NCBI RefSeq assembly: GCF_050947875.1 | Contig: NW_027460390.1 | Span: forward strand, 868,001-932,000 | Direction: 5' to 3' | Length of the DNA stretch: 64,000 nucleotides | Source of the DNA: Dermacentor variabilis | Lineage: Eukaryota; Arthropoda; Arachnida; Ixodida; Ixodidae | The notes under the pieces: model-generated | Databases searched by the model: none | What the model was told of the DNA's origin: nothing | Seen by the model: the letters and a program-made list of their open reading frames with translations, nothing else | Program-made: the position numbers and the translations under genes | Part shown: piece by piece, positions 9,996 to 19,934 of the stretch | How the letters are laid out: every line of letters starts with the position of its first letter | Numbering within the stretch: position 1 is the first letter of the stretch

Positions 9996-11613
9996 ACTCA
10001 TGTCATGATGACTGTCGACGATAATGCATGTCACTAAATCAATATAGCGACACAGTGTATTGCCACTGTCGAAATGAGCTATGTATGAGGCATGTACTGC
10101 TGCGGAATTTCTCTTTTGCGCTTCCCTAAGAGCACTTCGCGCCACCTGGCGGCACCACCACAAATCCTGCATGTGGCCTCCAAAAATGCATGGTGCACCA
10201 GTGTGTGCAAATGCTGAGAAACACACCATGCATCAACTGGGCTACTCTTTCATGCTTCTTTCTCAACACACTGCGACATCTAGTGGCACTACCCACAGTG
10301 GTTGCTCAGTGGCTATGGTGTTGGGCTGCTGAGCACGAGGTCGAGGGATCGAATCCGAGCCACGGCGGCCGCATTTCGATGGGGGCGAAATGCGAAAACA
10401 CCCGTGTACTTAGATTTAGGTGCACGCTAAAGAAACCCAGGTGGTCAAAATTTCCGGAGTCTTCCACTACGGCGTGCCTCATAATCAGGAAGCGGTTTTG
10501 GCACGTAAAGCCCCATAATTTAACTTTAATCTAGTGGCACTGACGAGAAGTCCGCCCGTGGCCTTCGAGATGAGAAATGTGGCGCACCAGTGCCCGAGAG
10601 TGCTGAAATTGTTCCCTCGCTTGCCGCACACTCAGTTGTGCGAGAGGTTCGTGAGAGGTCCATTGAAGACCTATCCAGTGGATTCGTGGCACAGCTCGCT
10701 GAAGCGTTGGTGTGAAAGGCGTTCATTGACAGTGGCACATACCCAGTGCACTTGTGCCTGTTAATGTGTCAGGTTGCTGTCCTTGAGGAACCCTTGTGAT
10801 GTGGGTTGAATTCCACCTAGCATCGGAGAAATTTAATGGATCTTTTTAGCCATTGCAGAGGGGCACATTTCCAGTGGCACATGCCCAGTGACATGGAAGT
10901 TAGCATCAAGGAGGTTCACTGAAGAGCAGCACAGGCCGAGTGGTGCATACCCAGAGCTCCAAGTCGCCCTCAAAGAGTGACTTCAAAAATACGTGCCTAC
11001 CCAGTCCCGCATCTACAATGACCTATGTCGGTGTGAAAGAAGTTTGTTGAAGAGCAGAATGTATGTACACATTGCCACATACTCAGCGACCCAGGTTGGT
11101 CAGATGGCTGGTTTTAAACCCTGTTCACTCAGCACAGCAGCCTGATGCACTACTCATTCATCCACAGACTGCCCAGTGACCCATGGATGCACTGGGTATG
11201 TGCTGCTCTTCAATGAACCTCTGCAAACTTGGGTCACTGAGTATGTGCAACAGTGTGCGGCAAGCGAGGAAACAATTCTCAGCGTTTCCAGGTACTGGTG
11301 CGCCGCGTTTATTTTCTAGGAGGCCATGCGCAGACTTCTCGGCAGTGCCCCTAAATGACTCTGCATGTCCAGAAAGAAGTGTGAGAAAGGAGCCCCGTCG
11401 CCACATGACGTAGTTCTCAGTGTCCATGCATTTTGGAGGCAACGTGCTAGCTTTGCGACGGCGGCGCCTCATGGTGCCAAATATTCTTAGGGAAGCGCGA
11501 AAGAGAACCACTGCAGTGCACGCCTCATACATAACTCGTTTTTAACGGCGGCGATATGTTGTGTCTCTACATTGATTCAATGCTAATGCATTACCGTCGA
11601 CAGTCATAGTGAG
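9996..11613. mobile_element. foldback DNA element with long inverted arms
   Basis: The left arm (about 9996-10640, minus the SINE at 10291-10528) is the diverged reverse complement of the right arm (about 11245-11613). Paired landmarks are ATGACTGTCGACGATAATGC at the left end with GCATTACCGTCGACAGTCAT at the right, ATGTATGAGGCATGTACTGC with its mirror near 11515, CGCTTCCCTAAG with its mirror, CCAAAAATGCATGG, and TTCCCTCGCTTGCCGCACAC with its mirror near 11255. The centre (10640-11245) holds diverged repeats built on CCAGTGGCACATACCCAGTG and TTCACTGAAGAGCAGCAC. No transposase frame is present. It looks like a non-autonomous foldback or MITE-type element. Confidence 0.75.
10291..10528 (+). mobile_element. 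tRNA-derived SINE nested in the foldback left arm
   Basis: Flanked by a 13 bp duplication ATCTAGTGGCACT (10278-10290 and 10529-10541). The head GTTGCTCAGTGGCTATGGTGTTG is box A-like, followed by GGGATCGAATCC (box B). The body has TTAGATTTAGGTGCACG, AGGTGGTCAAAATTTCCGGAG and TTTTGGCACGTAAAGCCCC, ending in an AT-rich tail. Same family as 16765-17002 and 52225-52461. Similar tRNA-derived SINEs (for example Ruka in Rhipicephalus) are known from ticks; I do not claim identity with Ruka. Confidence 0.9.
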
Positions 11614-11614
11614 A

Positions 11615-13240
11615 TTTTATACAAAATTTTCGTGGGAAAGGGATATTCTGAAAAAATAACTGCGCCATTGTGAACATGGTTTGATCGCATGATGTAGAAT
11701 TTATTTTTGCATAAAGGTAATGCAAATGTTGCTACTACTATAATAGCCAATTGTTACAAGTGATATATTGTATGCCATGTTGCCGTAAGTGCATTATGTG
11801 GCATATTCTGTTCTTTTTCAACAGAACTGTTTGTTGGCCTAGTTGGTGCTTGCTGAAAGACATGTTTTTTGCCACAAAAAGCGTTTCATAGAAAAGAGCA
11901 TTCTCACCACTGCAAATATGGAGTCTGCATCATCATATTGTGGAAATTGTGTGGCCTTATTCTGGGCCTTACCATTCTGTATTGCTGATTATGGTAAGCA
12001 GCTCCCTTACACAAAGTGATTGGCACTTCTGATTACTTTGTAAATGGCCACTTCTATGTAGTGTATCTTCCAGACTGTATATAATTTGTACCCAGTGTAT
12101 AGTCCACAGGGGCCAATTTGGGCCTAAAATAAAGTTTTTTTAGATAGTCCACAGCCACAGTGTAGCCCACAGAGACAAACCAGTGAGGACACGCTTGAAC
12201 AATGCCATTAGGTTCTGTGTCTTTTCATTGCCATCGCAACTGTTATTGTGTTTTGTGCATCTATGAAGTTCTGTATAAATGCACTGCACATTTTCCAACA
12301 AGGTTTTGCACAAGTCCTCGCAAGTCTCACTTTACATATTATGAGCAGTGTTTGCTTGCATATCACGAGCTGCCAATGTGGGCTGGAAATAGTGCTCATG
12401 CTCAGTGACTGTCATTGCGCAGCTGGTTTTGCTGCGTTCTAGTGTGGGAAATATTTTTAAGCACACTGTGAACTTGTTTTCTTCAAGTGTGCTTCCAACC
12501 TTAAAAAATAAAACCATGTATAGACGCCACCCTGCAGAAAGTAAAACCTTTAAGCTTGTCTAATTCCGGTACTAATTACAGTACACCTAAATAGCACAAC
12601 TTGGAAAGTGAAGACTCAAAATTTAATTCTTTTTCTGGCTGTGACTGAAGATTACAGCTGCATTTTTCCCTCTTCACATGCAACAGAGAGTAATACAATG
12701 ACGCAAGTGTCTACCATGGGCAATAAGGGAGCACCAAATATGTACGGTATCGAGGCTCACTTGTATCTAGAGCGAGTGTGATAAATGTGTCGGCAAAGCC
12801 TTCAAGGTAGATTTGTAGTCATATAAGTGCCATCGCTGTAACACTGGCAGCAGCATCCGCACTGCTGCATTAGCGATGACAAAATGTAATGTAATCAGCA
12901 ACCTGTGATGGAATCCTATTCTCTTGAAGTATGTAGTTGGCCGCATGGTGTGACATGAATGGTATAGCTGTAATGTTGCACTGTTATTGTGCACACAAGC
13001 TTGCTGAACTACTTTGCACACACCACAGAATTGCCATTTTCAACCTTGGCATGGTACAGTGAACAGAATTTGTCCATGTTTGCTTCTACAGTAGCTGAAG
13101 TAAAGGGGGAGACTGTTTTCAGTGCACAGAGAAAAAGGAAAGCACTGGGCTTGCATAGATGTCTGATCATGGCGAGCACTTCTTTGTTGCTCCATCAAGT
13201 AAATGTAAGGTGCAATGGTGATTGGAAGAAAGAACCAAAG
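11615..13240. other. no gene recognised
   Basis: AT-rich sequence with chance ORFs below 90 codons. No terminal repeats or coding motifs seen. Confidence 0.5.
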
Positions 13241-13245
13241 GGAAA

Positions 13246-13433
13246 TACAGTAGACTCCCGATAAGATGAACTCGCTTAAGATGAACCCTCGGTTAAGATG
13301 AACAGTGGAAGTCGTTTGGTTTCCCATAGAGTCGATGAAAAAAAAAAAAATCCACTCCTGATTAGACAAACTTCTGATAAGACAAACACTTTTCATTATC
13401 CCTTGGAGTTAGTCTTAAAGGGAGTCTACTGTA
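13246..13433. mobile_element. 188 bp pogo/Tigger-like MITE
   Basis: Perfect 12 bp inverted ends CAGTAGACTCCC (13248-13259) and GGGAGTCTACTG (13420-13431) are flanked by TA on both sides. Inside are repeated AAGATGAAC / AGACAAAC motifs and an A-run. There is no coding capacity. The CAGT... ends and TA target fit the pogo branch of Tc1/mariner elements. Confidence 0.85.
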
Positions 13434-13671
13434 TAGACAAGCTTGCAATACTGGTGTCATTTTTGTTTATTTGATCCAGAGCTCTTTGGAATGTAGGCCT
13501 TCCACTTATGTATTGTCATACCCTACAGCTAACGTGACACTTGATACATGCCACTTTTGGATAACTTCCGATGCAATGTATTTCTGGGTACATCAACCAA
13601 CATGTATTGCTGTTGTGAGCTTGAGGGAGCTTTTGCTGTGCATCTTTAAGGAAGGTAACCGGTGACCATAT

Positions 13672-14198
13672 TGACATCCATACTTATTTATCTTTTTCTG
13701 GGGACTGCATTTCACGCGCCAACAACCTAAGGTTAGCTCAGTGCAAGATGTGCCTGTATTACCTGCAACTTACTCGAATGTTATTGTTGATTCTATCTGT
13801 TGTGTATGTTCTCGCCAAACCTTGTGTAATCAGATTGTATGTGTGGCGCAAATTGTGCAGTACTTTCTGGAAGGCACGCGAGCATCAGTGATTATGCTGG
13901 AACATTCGGTAAATCACGGGTCACGGGATACATGGGATATCACGGGAATACACGGAATCACGGGATATGCGAGTCAAGTGCGTCAGCTTTTATAAGCTGA
14001 CGCGCTTGACCCGCATATCCCGTGATTCCCGTGTATTGACCCGCATATCAGATTTTCGACGATCGCCAACTGTGTCCACCACTATCATTGTGCTTTAAAT
14101 GTCACTTGCATTTAAGGGCACAAGTTCACCCAATAAAGAATTAGTTTTATCATTCATAGTTTTGCTACTGTGCTTTTGACCAGCACTACAATGTGACA
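13672..14198 (+). repeat. 5' LTR with palindromic expansion
   Basis: Starts TGACA, ends GTGACA. Matches LTR2 except for about 100 extra bases formed by an inverted duplication at 13947-14037. A CCCAATAAAG signal lies near 14130. Confidence 0.85.
13947..14037. repeat. palindrome inside the LTR promoter region
   Basis: AATACACGGAATCACGGGAT on the left pairs with ATCCCGTGATTCCCGTGTATT on the right around a centre near 13992, where TTTTATAA sits between CGTCAGC and GCTGACG. The other LTRs have a single GCCGACGCGCTTGAC segment after the TATA-like box. Confidence 0.85.
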
Positions 14199-14401
14199 TG
14201 TGGTGGAGGTGCTTTTGTGCTCATGTACCGGAAGCCCCCGTCAAACCCACATTCCGATAACAACACCAGTGTCGTCCCGAACCATCGTGCAAGCCGCAGG
14301 TTACAAAACCTACCCCTGGAGCACATGCTTTTGCCTGAAATGATCAGGAAGATAGTGGCCAAGTCAACAACCACCATGCAGCCTCAACAACCTCCATCGT
14401 G

Positions 14402-14820
14402 ATGCAAAAGCCAGGGAGCCACCGACCTTATGCGGATCATTGTTTGAAGATGCGGAAAACTGGCTAAAAACATACCAAAGGGTCACTACATTCAATAACT
14501 GGAACTACAATGACAAGCTGAAGCATGTATACTTATCCTTAGAAAATGCTGCTAGGACACTGTTCGAGAATCGCGAGTCAACCCTGACAACGTGGGACCT
14601 CTTCTGTAGCACCTTCTTGAAAACTTTCACAAGCATCATCTGCAAAGAGAGGGCTGAAGCAATACTGGAATTCTGTGCACAACTCCCAAACGAGAACATT
14701 GTGATCTACACAGAAGAGACAACCCGCTTGTTCCTACACGCCGACCCAGGCATGTCTGTGGACAAGGATGTTCGCTTTCTAATGTGTGAGCTGACACTAT
14801 GTGGAATACCAGCCTTGTGA
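14402..14820 (+). CDS. gypsy gag fragment
   Basis: An open frame reading PPTLCGSLFEDAENWLKTY, then RVTTFNNWNYNDKLKHV and LENAARTLFENR, then TTWDLFCSTFLKTF. This is the core of the retrotransposon gag (capsid) family, which in full elements follows a variable N-terminus and precedes a zinc knuckle and the pol gene. No ATG is visible at the head of this frame; the first clear methionine is far inside. The frame stops at 14818-14820 just before the zinc-knuckle region would be expected, which is the deletion junction. Gag normally forms the particle that packages the element RNA; this truncated form is probably not functional alone. Confidence 0.7.
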
Positions 14821-14887
14821 CCCTGTTTGGGTTTGGACCCTGATACGCCAGCGAGGGCTTAAAGAGAAACTTTTGTGACACTGTTTT

Positions 14888-14996
14888 GGACCTTACAAAA
14901 TCATCCAACGTATCGGGGCACTGGACTGTGATGGCGTTCCATATGGCATTATGCAATCACAGTGGCGCTGCTCACGACCTGAAGTAGTCCATAACA
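14888..14996 (+). pseudogene. C-terminal tail of gypsy integrase
   Basis: One frame reads GPYKIIQRIGALDCDGVPYG followed by SRPEVVH. This is the conserved tail of Ty3/gypsy integrase (GPY...R.G...Y.V) and is normally more than 2 kb downstream of gag. Here it begins about 70 bp after the gag stop, which shows a large internal deletion. Confidence 0.75.
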
Positions 14997-15092
14997 AACA
15001 CTGAAACTTTATTTTTTTTTCTTTACTATGTGTGCTTTAGTTTTTGCTCATGTGTTTATAGCATTTGGACAATGCTTTTTATAAGGGGGCAT

Positions 15093-15516
15093 TGACACGC
15101 GTACTTATCTATCTTTTGTCCGGGGACTGCATTTCACCCGCTAACAACCTAATGTTATTGTTCAGCGCAAGATGCGCTGGCATCATTTGGAACTTACTCG
15201 AATGTTATAGTTGATTCTATCTGTTGCGTGTGTTCTCGCTGAGCTTTGTGTAATCGAACTGTATCGCGACACAAATAGTGTAGTACTTTCTGGAAAGTTT
15301 GCGGGCACCAGCGAATATGCTGAAACCTTGGACAAGTCATGTACAAAAGCCGACACGCTTGACTCGCAGATAAAATTTTAACAGTCACTGACAGCGCTCG
15401 CCACTATTGTTGTGCTTTGAATGTCACTTGCTTTTAGGGGCACAAGTTGGCCCAATAAAGAGTTATGTCATTCAGAGTTTTGCTACTGTGTTCTTTACCG
15501 TCACAACAACGTGACA
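15093..15516 (+). repeat. 3' LTR
   Basis: Starts TGACACG, ends GTGACA, preceded by the purine tract AAGGGGGCAT. Contains GTACAAAAGCCGACACGC (promoter region) and CCCAATAAAG. It lacks the palindromic expansion of LTR1. Confidence 0.85.
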
Positions 15517-15930
15517 ATATTGCCATCTACATTTGCCTCACATAATATACTGTGTGTTGGGCACATCACAGATGCCCAGTTATCATCAATGAGCGCCTGC
15601 ACATAATTGGCATTCTCAAGGATCTATAACTTGATACTGATCATGTCTTTGCTAATCTGACATTGCTATGGCAGTGAACGAGGAGCAAAACTATTGATGC
15701 ACATGTTCCATGATTTGTATGTACACATAGCTAAGCCTCAATGTCAAATTTGCCAATGCATTCTCCTCAAGTAAACTGACTTGATTACAAGGCCACTCCA
15801 GGCTAATGACGCAGTGGTTGTCCAGGTGCTGCAAGAGTGCAATGAACATGCCCTTCACCACTGGCACCAAGTTTTTATACTGCCTCTGGCCACCTAACAA
15901 AGATAACCGAGCAAAGTGAAAGATGAGAAC
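15517..15930. other. no gene recognised
   Basis: Short intergenic stretch with no clear coding potential. Confidence 0.5.
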
Positions 15931-16440
15931 GAACGTGGAACACTGCGGCCGATGAAAGACGGTGAGAGTGAAGACAGTACGAGGCGGAAAGCGGAGGAGG
16001 AGGGTGCAGCAGAACCATGCGGCAGAAACTGGACGGCGAGGGGTATGGCGAAAGCATGAGAAGAAAAGCGTAGTGCTGCGCAAGACAGACAATGGCAACA
16101 ATGGCTACAAGATGGCGCCAGAGTAGCACGCTCGCTCGCCTCCGTTCTGTTCGTGGGGGTGCGCATAGAGACACTCTACGTGTCGTCTGTTCACCAAGGC
16201 GCTGCATGAGCGGAGGTATGTGTGTGGTTGCTGCTCTGAATTGCGCTCATGCGTCAGCCACGCGCTGCCTCTCGCAATCTTCCAATTAGCAAGGCAGTCG
16301 CGCCACACTTAGCTCTATTCGGAACAAACCGTACGAGATGGATTGTCCGCTCCAGGCAGTATATCGTGAAATGAAAATGCATGTAGAGCTACGCTCAAAT
16401 TTCACATTAGGGGTATCGTAATCGTCGGTGAACTTTTTTC
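15930..16440 (+). repeat. dispersed ~500 bp repeat, copy 2
   Basis: Shares with 37790-38145 and with the reverse complement of 3330-3830 the blocks GGAGGAGGAGGGT, GAGAAGAAAAG, GAGTAGC, GCAAGGCAGT...CCACACTT, ATATCGTGAAATGAAAA and CATTAGGGGTATCGTAATCGT. Confidence 0.75.
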
Positions 16441-16764
16441 CACAATTTGTTGTCTTTTTGTTTTTGATGTAGGTAGTTTACTCTTATGTTTGGTTACAGT
16501 ATATTTTGTGACAGCTTCAAGTAAACTATTCCAAATATGTGTATCTCTTGCGACAGTTGGTGCTGAAAAGATGGAGGTGTTTGATAACTGCAGTTGTGGT
16601 TATTGAGAAACTACGGTATCTAAAAAAAAAATGGAAACAATGCAACTCATGTAAACAGGCATCATGGAACTCGCACAATACTTTCTCATACATTTTTTCT
16701 TCTGATGATGATTGCACAAAGGCTAATATGGCCATAAAGTGCCAAAGTAGTGGTGACTGGTCGG

Positions 16765-17002
16765 TACCCGCCGCGGTGGCTTAGCGGCTATGGTGTTGCA
16801 CTGTCAAGCACGAGGTCGTGTGATGAAATTCTGACCGCGGCGCCACATTTTGATGGCGTGAACTACCTTGTCCCGTGTCCAGTGCATTGGGGGCACGTTA
16901 AAAATCACCTGGTGGTTAAAATTAATTCGGTGTACCCCACTACGGCAATCAAATCGTGGATCGAATTGTGGTTTTGGCACGTAGAACCACGGAATTCATT
17001 CA
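16765..17002 (+). mobile_element. tRNA-derived SINE, older copy
   Basis: Head GCCGCGGTGGCTTAGCGGCT (box A) and a decayed box B; body with AGGTGGTTAAAATT-type and TTTTGGCACGTAGAACC segments. Flanked by TGACTGGTCGG (16754-16764) and TGACTTGTCGG (17003-17013), an 11 bp target duplication with one mismatch. More diverged than the copies at 10.3 and 52.2 kb. Confidence 0.85.
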
Positions 17003-17407
17003 TGACTTGTCGGCTCAAGGTAAATTTCATCGTCTATTAACACACCTAGGCTGGGATAATGTAAAACTATTCAATGTGTTTTTATTCCAAGTCTGCCATG
17101 AGCCCACTACAGTGCTGGTCCAGCCAGTTTAGGATTCGGAGCAATTTTTGGAGCAGGAAAAGTGTCGTTCTGGAGCAGTTAAGGAGCAGCCACACCTGCG
17201 TTTTGGTGCAGTTTCAGAGTGGAAAAATTGGTCGTTTTGGAACACTTGGAGTAGTACATCAGTAATCTGTAGCCATTTGGCGATGCTTGTCATTACTGTG
17301 GAATCGGTAAGTGCTGCTCAACAGTGAAGCAAGACAAAAAGCCAACAGCGACCAATTAAGCTTGCCTTCCCACGAATGGTACACCAGGCATGGTATGTTA
17401 CAATGAA

Positions 17408-17610
17408 ATGAGCAAAATGAGAACAAGGTGAAAGCAGGAGCCAACGTTTCGACAAGTGGACTTGTTTTCTTCAAGGTGACGTATGCTTTCATCGCCGCAG
17501 TATATATAGGTGGGGTTCTAAAGGGGAGAGGCGTAAGGCGGGTGGGTGTGGGAACGAGCTCAGGTGTGTTAGCGGCAAGGGTGTCGAAATTCAGAATAAA
17601 GGAGTAAAAA
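17408..17610 (-). mobile_element. Penelope-like element terminal fragment
   Basis: Matches the outer ~200 bp of the palindrome arms at 5.4 and 7.2 kb: GAGCAAAATGAGAACAAGGTG, AGCAGGAGCCAACGTTTCG and GCAGTATATATAGGTGGGGTTC. It includes the hammerhead-like motif at about 17447-17474, whose stem GACAAG / CTTGTT has one G-U pair. Similarity fades before the coding region. Confidence 0.8.
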
Positions 17611-17624
17611 AATTAAGGGAAGAA

Positions 17625-18860
17625 AAAATTTTGTAGGCAAACAAGATCAAAGATATGCACCTGGATGAAAGACAGACAAAAAAATACAAACGAGCTAGAA
17701 CGATTTGCACCGTAAGGCACAAGACAAAAAGTGATGGCAAATGTATTGTGTGCATTCCAAATGACAGATGTGTTTTGATATGCTTTACCGCGCTAGGTGT
17801 GTATTACGCCCAATAACAATGCTAGAAGCTCAATGAGAGACTATGTGCGTCTGTGAATGGCGCCAAGATGAGATGTCTCCGTACGGTGTGTCGCAAAGAT
17901 GGTAATGACGGTTTGTCGGTTGCACGTGTGTCGTGTGGTTTCAGCGTAAAACTGCGACTTTTGTCGCCGATATCCAGCCAACCTTTCGCAGCACTACCGA
18001 TTAGGCTTAACAGCAAAGGCAGTGTGCCATGGCGAAAATCAACTGTTGGTCGACGTGACGGGCAAGCTTTCAACAAGCCATCACGGAAAGCTTGTGCTAA
18101 TATATTCGTATGAATGGCTAACCAGCGATCAGTTCTGAGATCATGCATATGTGTTTTTGACAATTTTCGAAGCCGGCAACTACTGCAATCGCGCATAGAA
18201 GTCCGCAGGTTGACAAAAAGTACCGAATTGCATGTGCAAACGCATGAATCTGCATGCATGAACACACGTATGCAATACATGCAATCTGCGTGCCTTCCAG
18301 TGACTAATAGGTCCTATATCTTCATACATATGCACTTCTTTCGTCGCCATTCCCTTTGTTGGAGTCAGATATGGGAATTATTTCGGTTGAGTTTACCTGA
18401 ACGACCCTTCTATAGAGAAAGGCGTTCCTTGTAATCAGATTGTGGTTTTACCATGAAAAAACTCTCGTATTAAATTTTCTTTTGCCCCGAAGCCAACCGA
18501 GTGCCATGGTAAGGCTGCGTACAATGCATCGACCTCAGCCGAGTATTTCACCAAATATATGAAAAATAAAGTAGTAGATAATCGAGTCTTGAACTGAATT
18601 GTTTGAATGTTCCCAAACCAATTGGTATAGTTGAATACAGTAAACGTCAGACTCCCTAGGGACCGCGAAAACGCCCGAAAGATCTGGCAGTCCGAAAAAA
18701 AAAAACGAATGCATGCTTTTTTGCCTCCAAGGGCTCAAACCGCCACAGGCATGTCTGAAATAGCTCTGAAGGCCTGCCAGTACACTTACTAGGCGTATGG
18801 GTGCTCGTACTGCGACAGGAGACGGCGGATGCATGCGTGTATAATTAAAAAAAATTGGAG
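17625..18860. other. no gene recognised
   Basis: Mixed sequence. ORFs up to 150 codons on the minus strand lack recognisable motifs or codon structure. Position ~18637 has ACAGTAAACGTCAGACTCCC, resembling a pogo-type end, but no partner end was found. Confidence 0.4.
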
Positions 18861-18864
18861 GACG

Positions 18865-19300
18865 CTTAAGCTTCGCCTTCAAGAGTGGAACGCGACAGCG
18901 TTCCCGTCGACCCGCCAAGGGGTATTGGGCTACGGCGCAGCGACTACGCGCCCCGCATCGGACGCGGTGAGCGTCGAGCAACGCAGCGTTCAGCGCGACA
19001 ACGAAATATGCGCCTCAGCAAGCGACGCACGCCTGAGCCTTAGAAACAGCTCGTTTCTAAGGTAACACCGCGTTCACTAGAGGCGCTTTTGTACCACTTT
19101 GAAGCATCGAACTCGTGGCTCAGTGGTAACGTCTCCGTCTCAAGACCCTGGTTCGATTCCCACCCAGCCCATCTTGGAAGTTGCTTTTTATTTATGAAGT
19201 GCCTGCCGTGATTTATCGCTCATGGCCAACGCCGCGGACGCCGACGACACCGGCTTTTCTGCGACACGAGCTCCTTAACGCTATCGCGTTAAAATGCATA
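18865..19300 (+). repeat. GC-rich tick repeat with tRNA-like segment
   Basis: Begins near CTTCGCCTTCAAGAGTGGAA and ends near CTCCTTAACGCTATCGCGTT. A tRNA-like portion at about 19108-19170 has GTGGCTCAGTGGTAACGTC (box A) and CCTGGTTCGATTCCC (box B), but no paired acceptor arm that I can fold. From memory this unit is common in tick DNA. It is unlikely to be a working tRNA gene. Confidence 0.55.
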
Positions 19301-19876
19301 ATGTTTCCCGTGACAATTGCGTCGTCCTACTCTTGGTTATGCTTCACCGAAATACTTCGCGGTGCTTCACCGTGTAATATTGCTGTATTGAGGCGAAGTC
19401 GACTTTCGGGAACCGGCATTGTGCAACGCGTCATGCTTTCCGAGCTTCGAAGCCATCGGCGAGGATAACAAAGGCGGAGTCGGCGCAATTTCTAATAGCG
19501 GCGTATTATATTGTTTTAATGGAAAACACGGCACCGAACAGCAAGAAGCTTGGTAGCGAACGTCGAAGTCGCTAGGCCTAGCGTTGCCGTGAATAAGTCA
19601 TCTGGCGATCATTCCCACGTAGCAAAACATTGCAGGGATTGTGAAGAGACAGAAGGTGTGCCTTCCGCTTCTAGAAAAAACAAAAACAAATTTTATTCCG
19701 TCCTAGGGATCGTCGTACACGGGAGCTGTTCGAGGCATATAATATGCTATAAAGAAGAAGGCGTGTGTATTGAGTTGGCGATTCCATTGTGCTTGCTGTG
19801 AGGTGCAATTTCTGGACGCAAGATTGTGACGGCAGCGATGTTGGATGGCCTATCAGCATGATGACGTCATTTTGAT

Positions 19877-19880
<4 letters not shown>

Positions 19881-19932
<52 letters not shown>
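19881..19932. repeat. (TA)n microsatellite
   Basis: About 25 TA units ending at the TA that borders the pogo-like element at 19933. Confidence 0.95.

Positions 19933-19934
<2 letters not shown>

Larger units (their letters stand above)
13672..15516 (+). mobile_element. Ty3/gypsy LTR element, internally deleted
   Basis: Two LTRs (13672-14198 and 15093-15516) enclose about 0.9 kb. The 4 bp ATAT occurs just outside each LTR (13668-13671, 15517-15520). The internal part begins TGTGGTGGAGGTGCT, a leader or primer-binding region, and ends with a purine-rich AAGGGGGCAT before LTR2. It contains a gag fragment followed directly by the end of the integrase reading frame, so protease, RT, RNase H and most of integrase are gone. 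Confidence 0.85.

Noticed and set aside
18637..18860. Possible pogo-type terminal repeat (ACAGTAAACGTCAGACTCCC)
   Set aside because: No inverted partner or matching TA border found within several kb.
18535..18981. 148-codon minus-strand ORF
   Set aside because: Overlaps a GC-rich repeat and an A-run; no motif, and no support from a splice context.
19108..19170. tRNA gene
   Set aside because: Box A and B are present but acceptor-arm pairing is absent and the segment lies in a larger repeat. The tRNA-like heads at 7.5, 10.3, 16.8, 52.2 and 56.1 kb were rejected as tRNA genes for the same reason.
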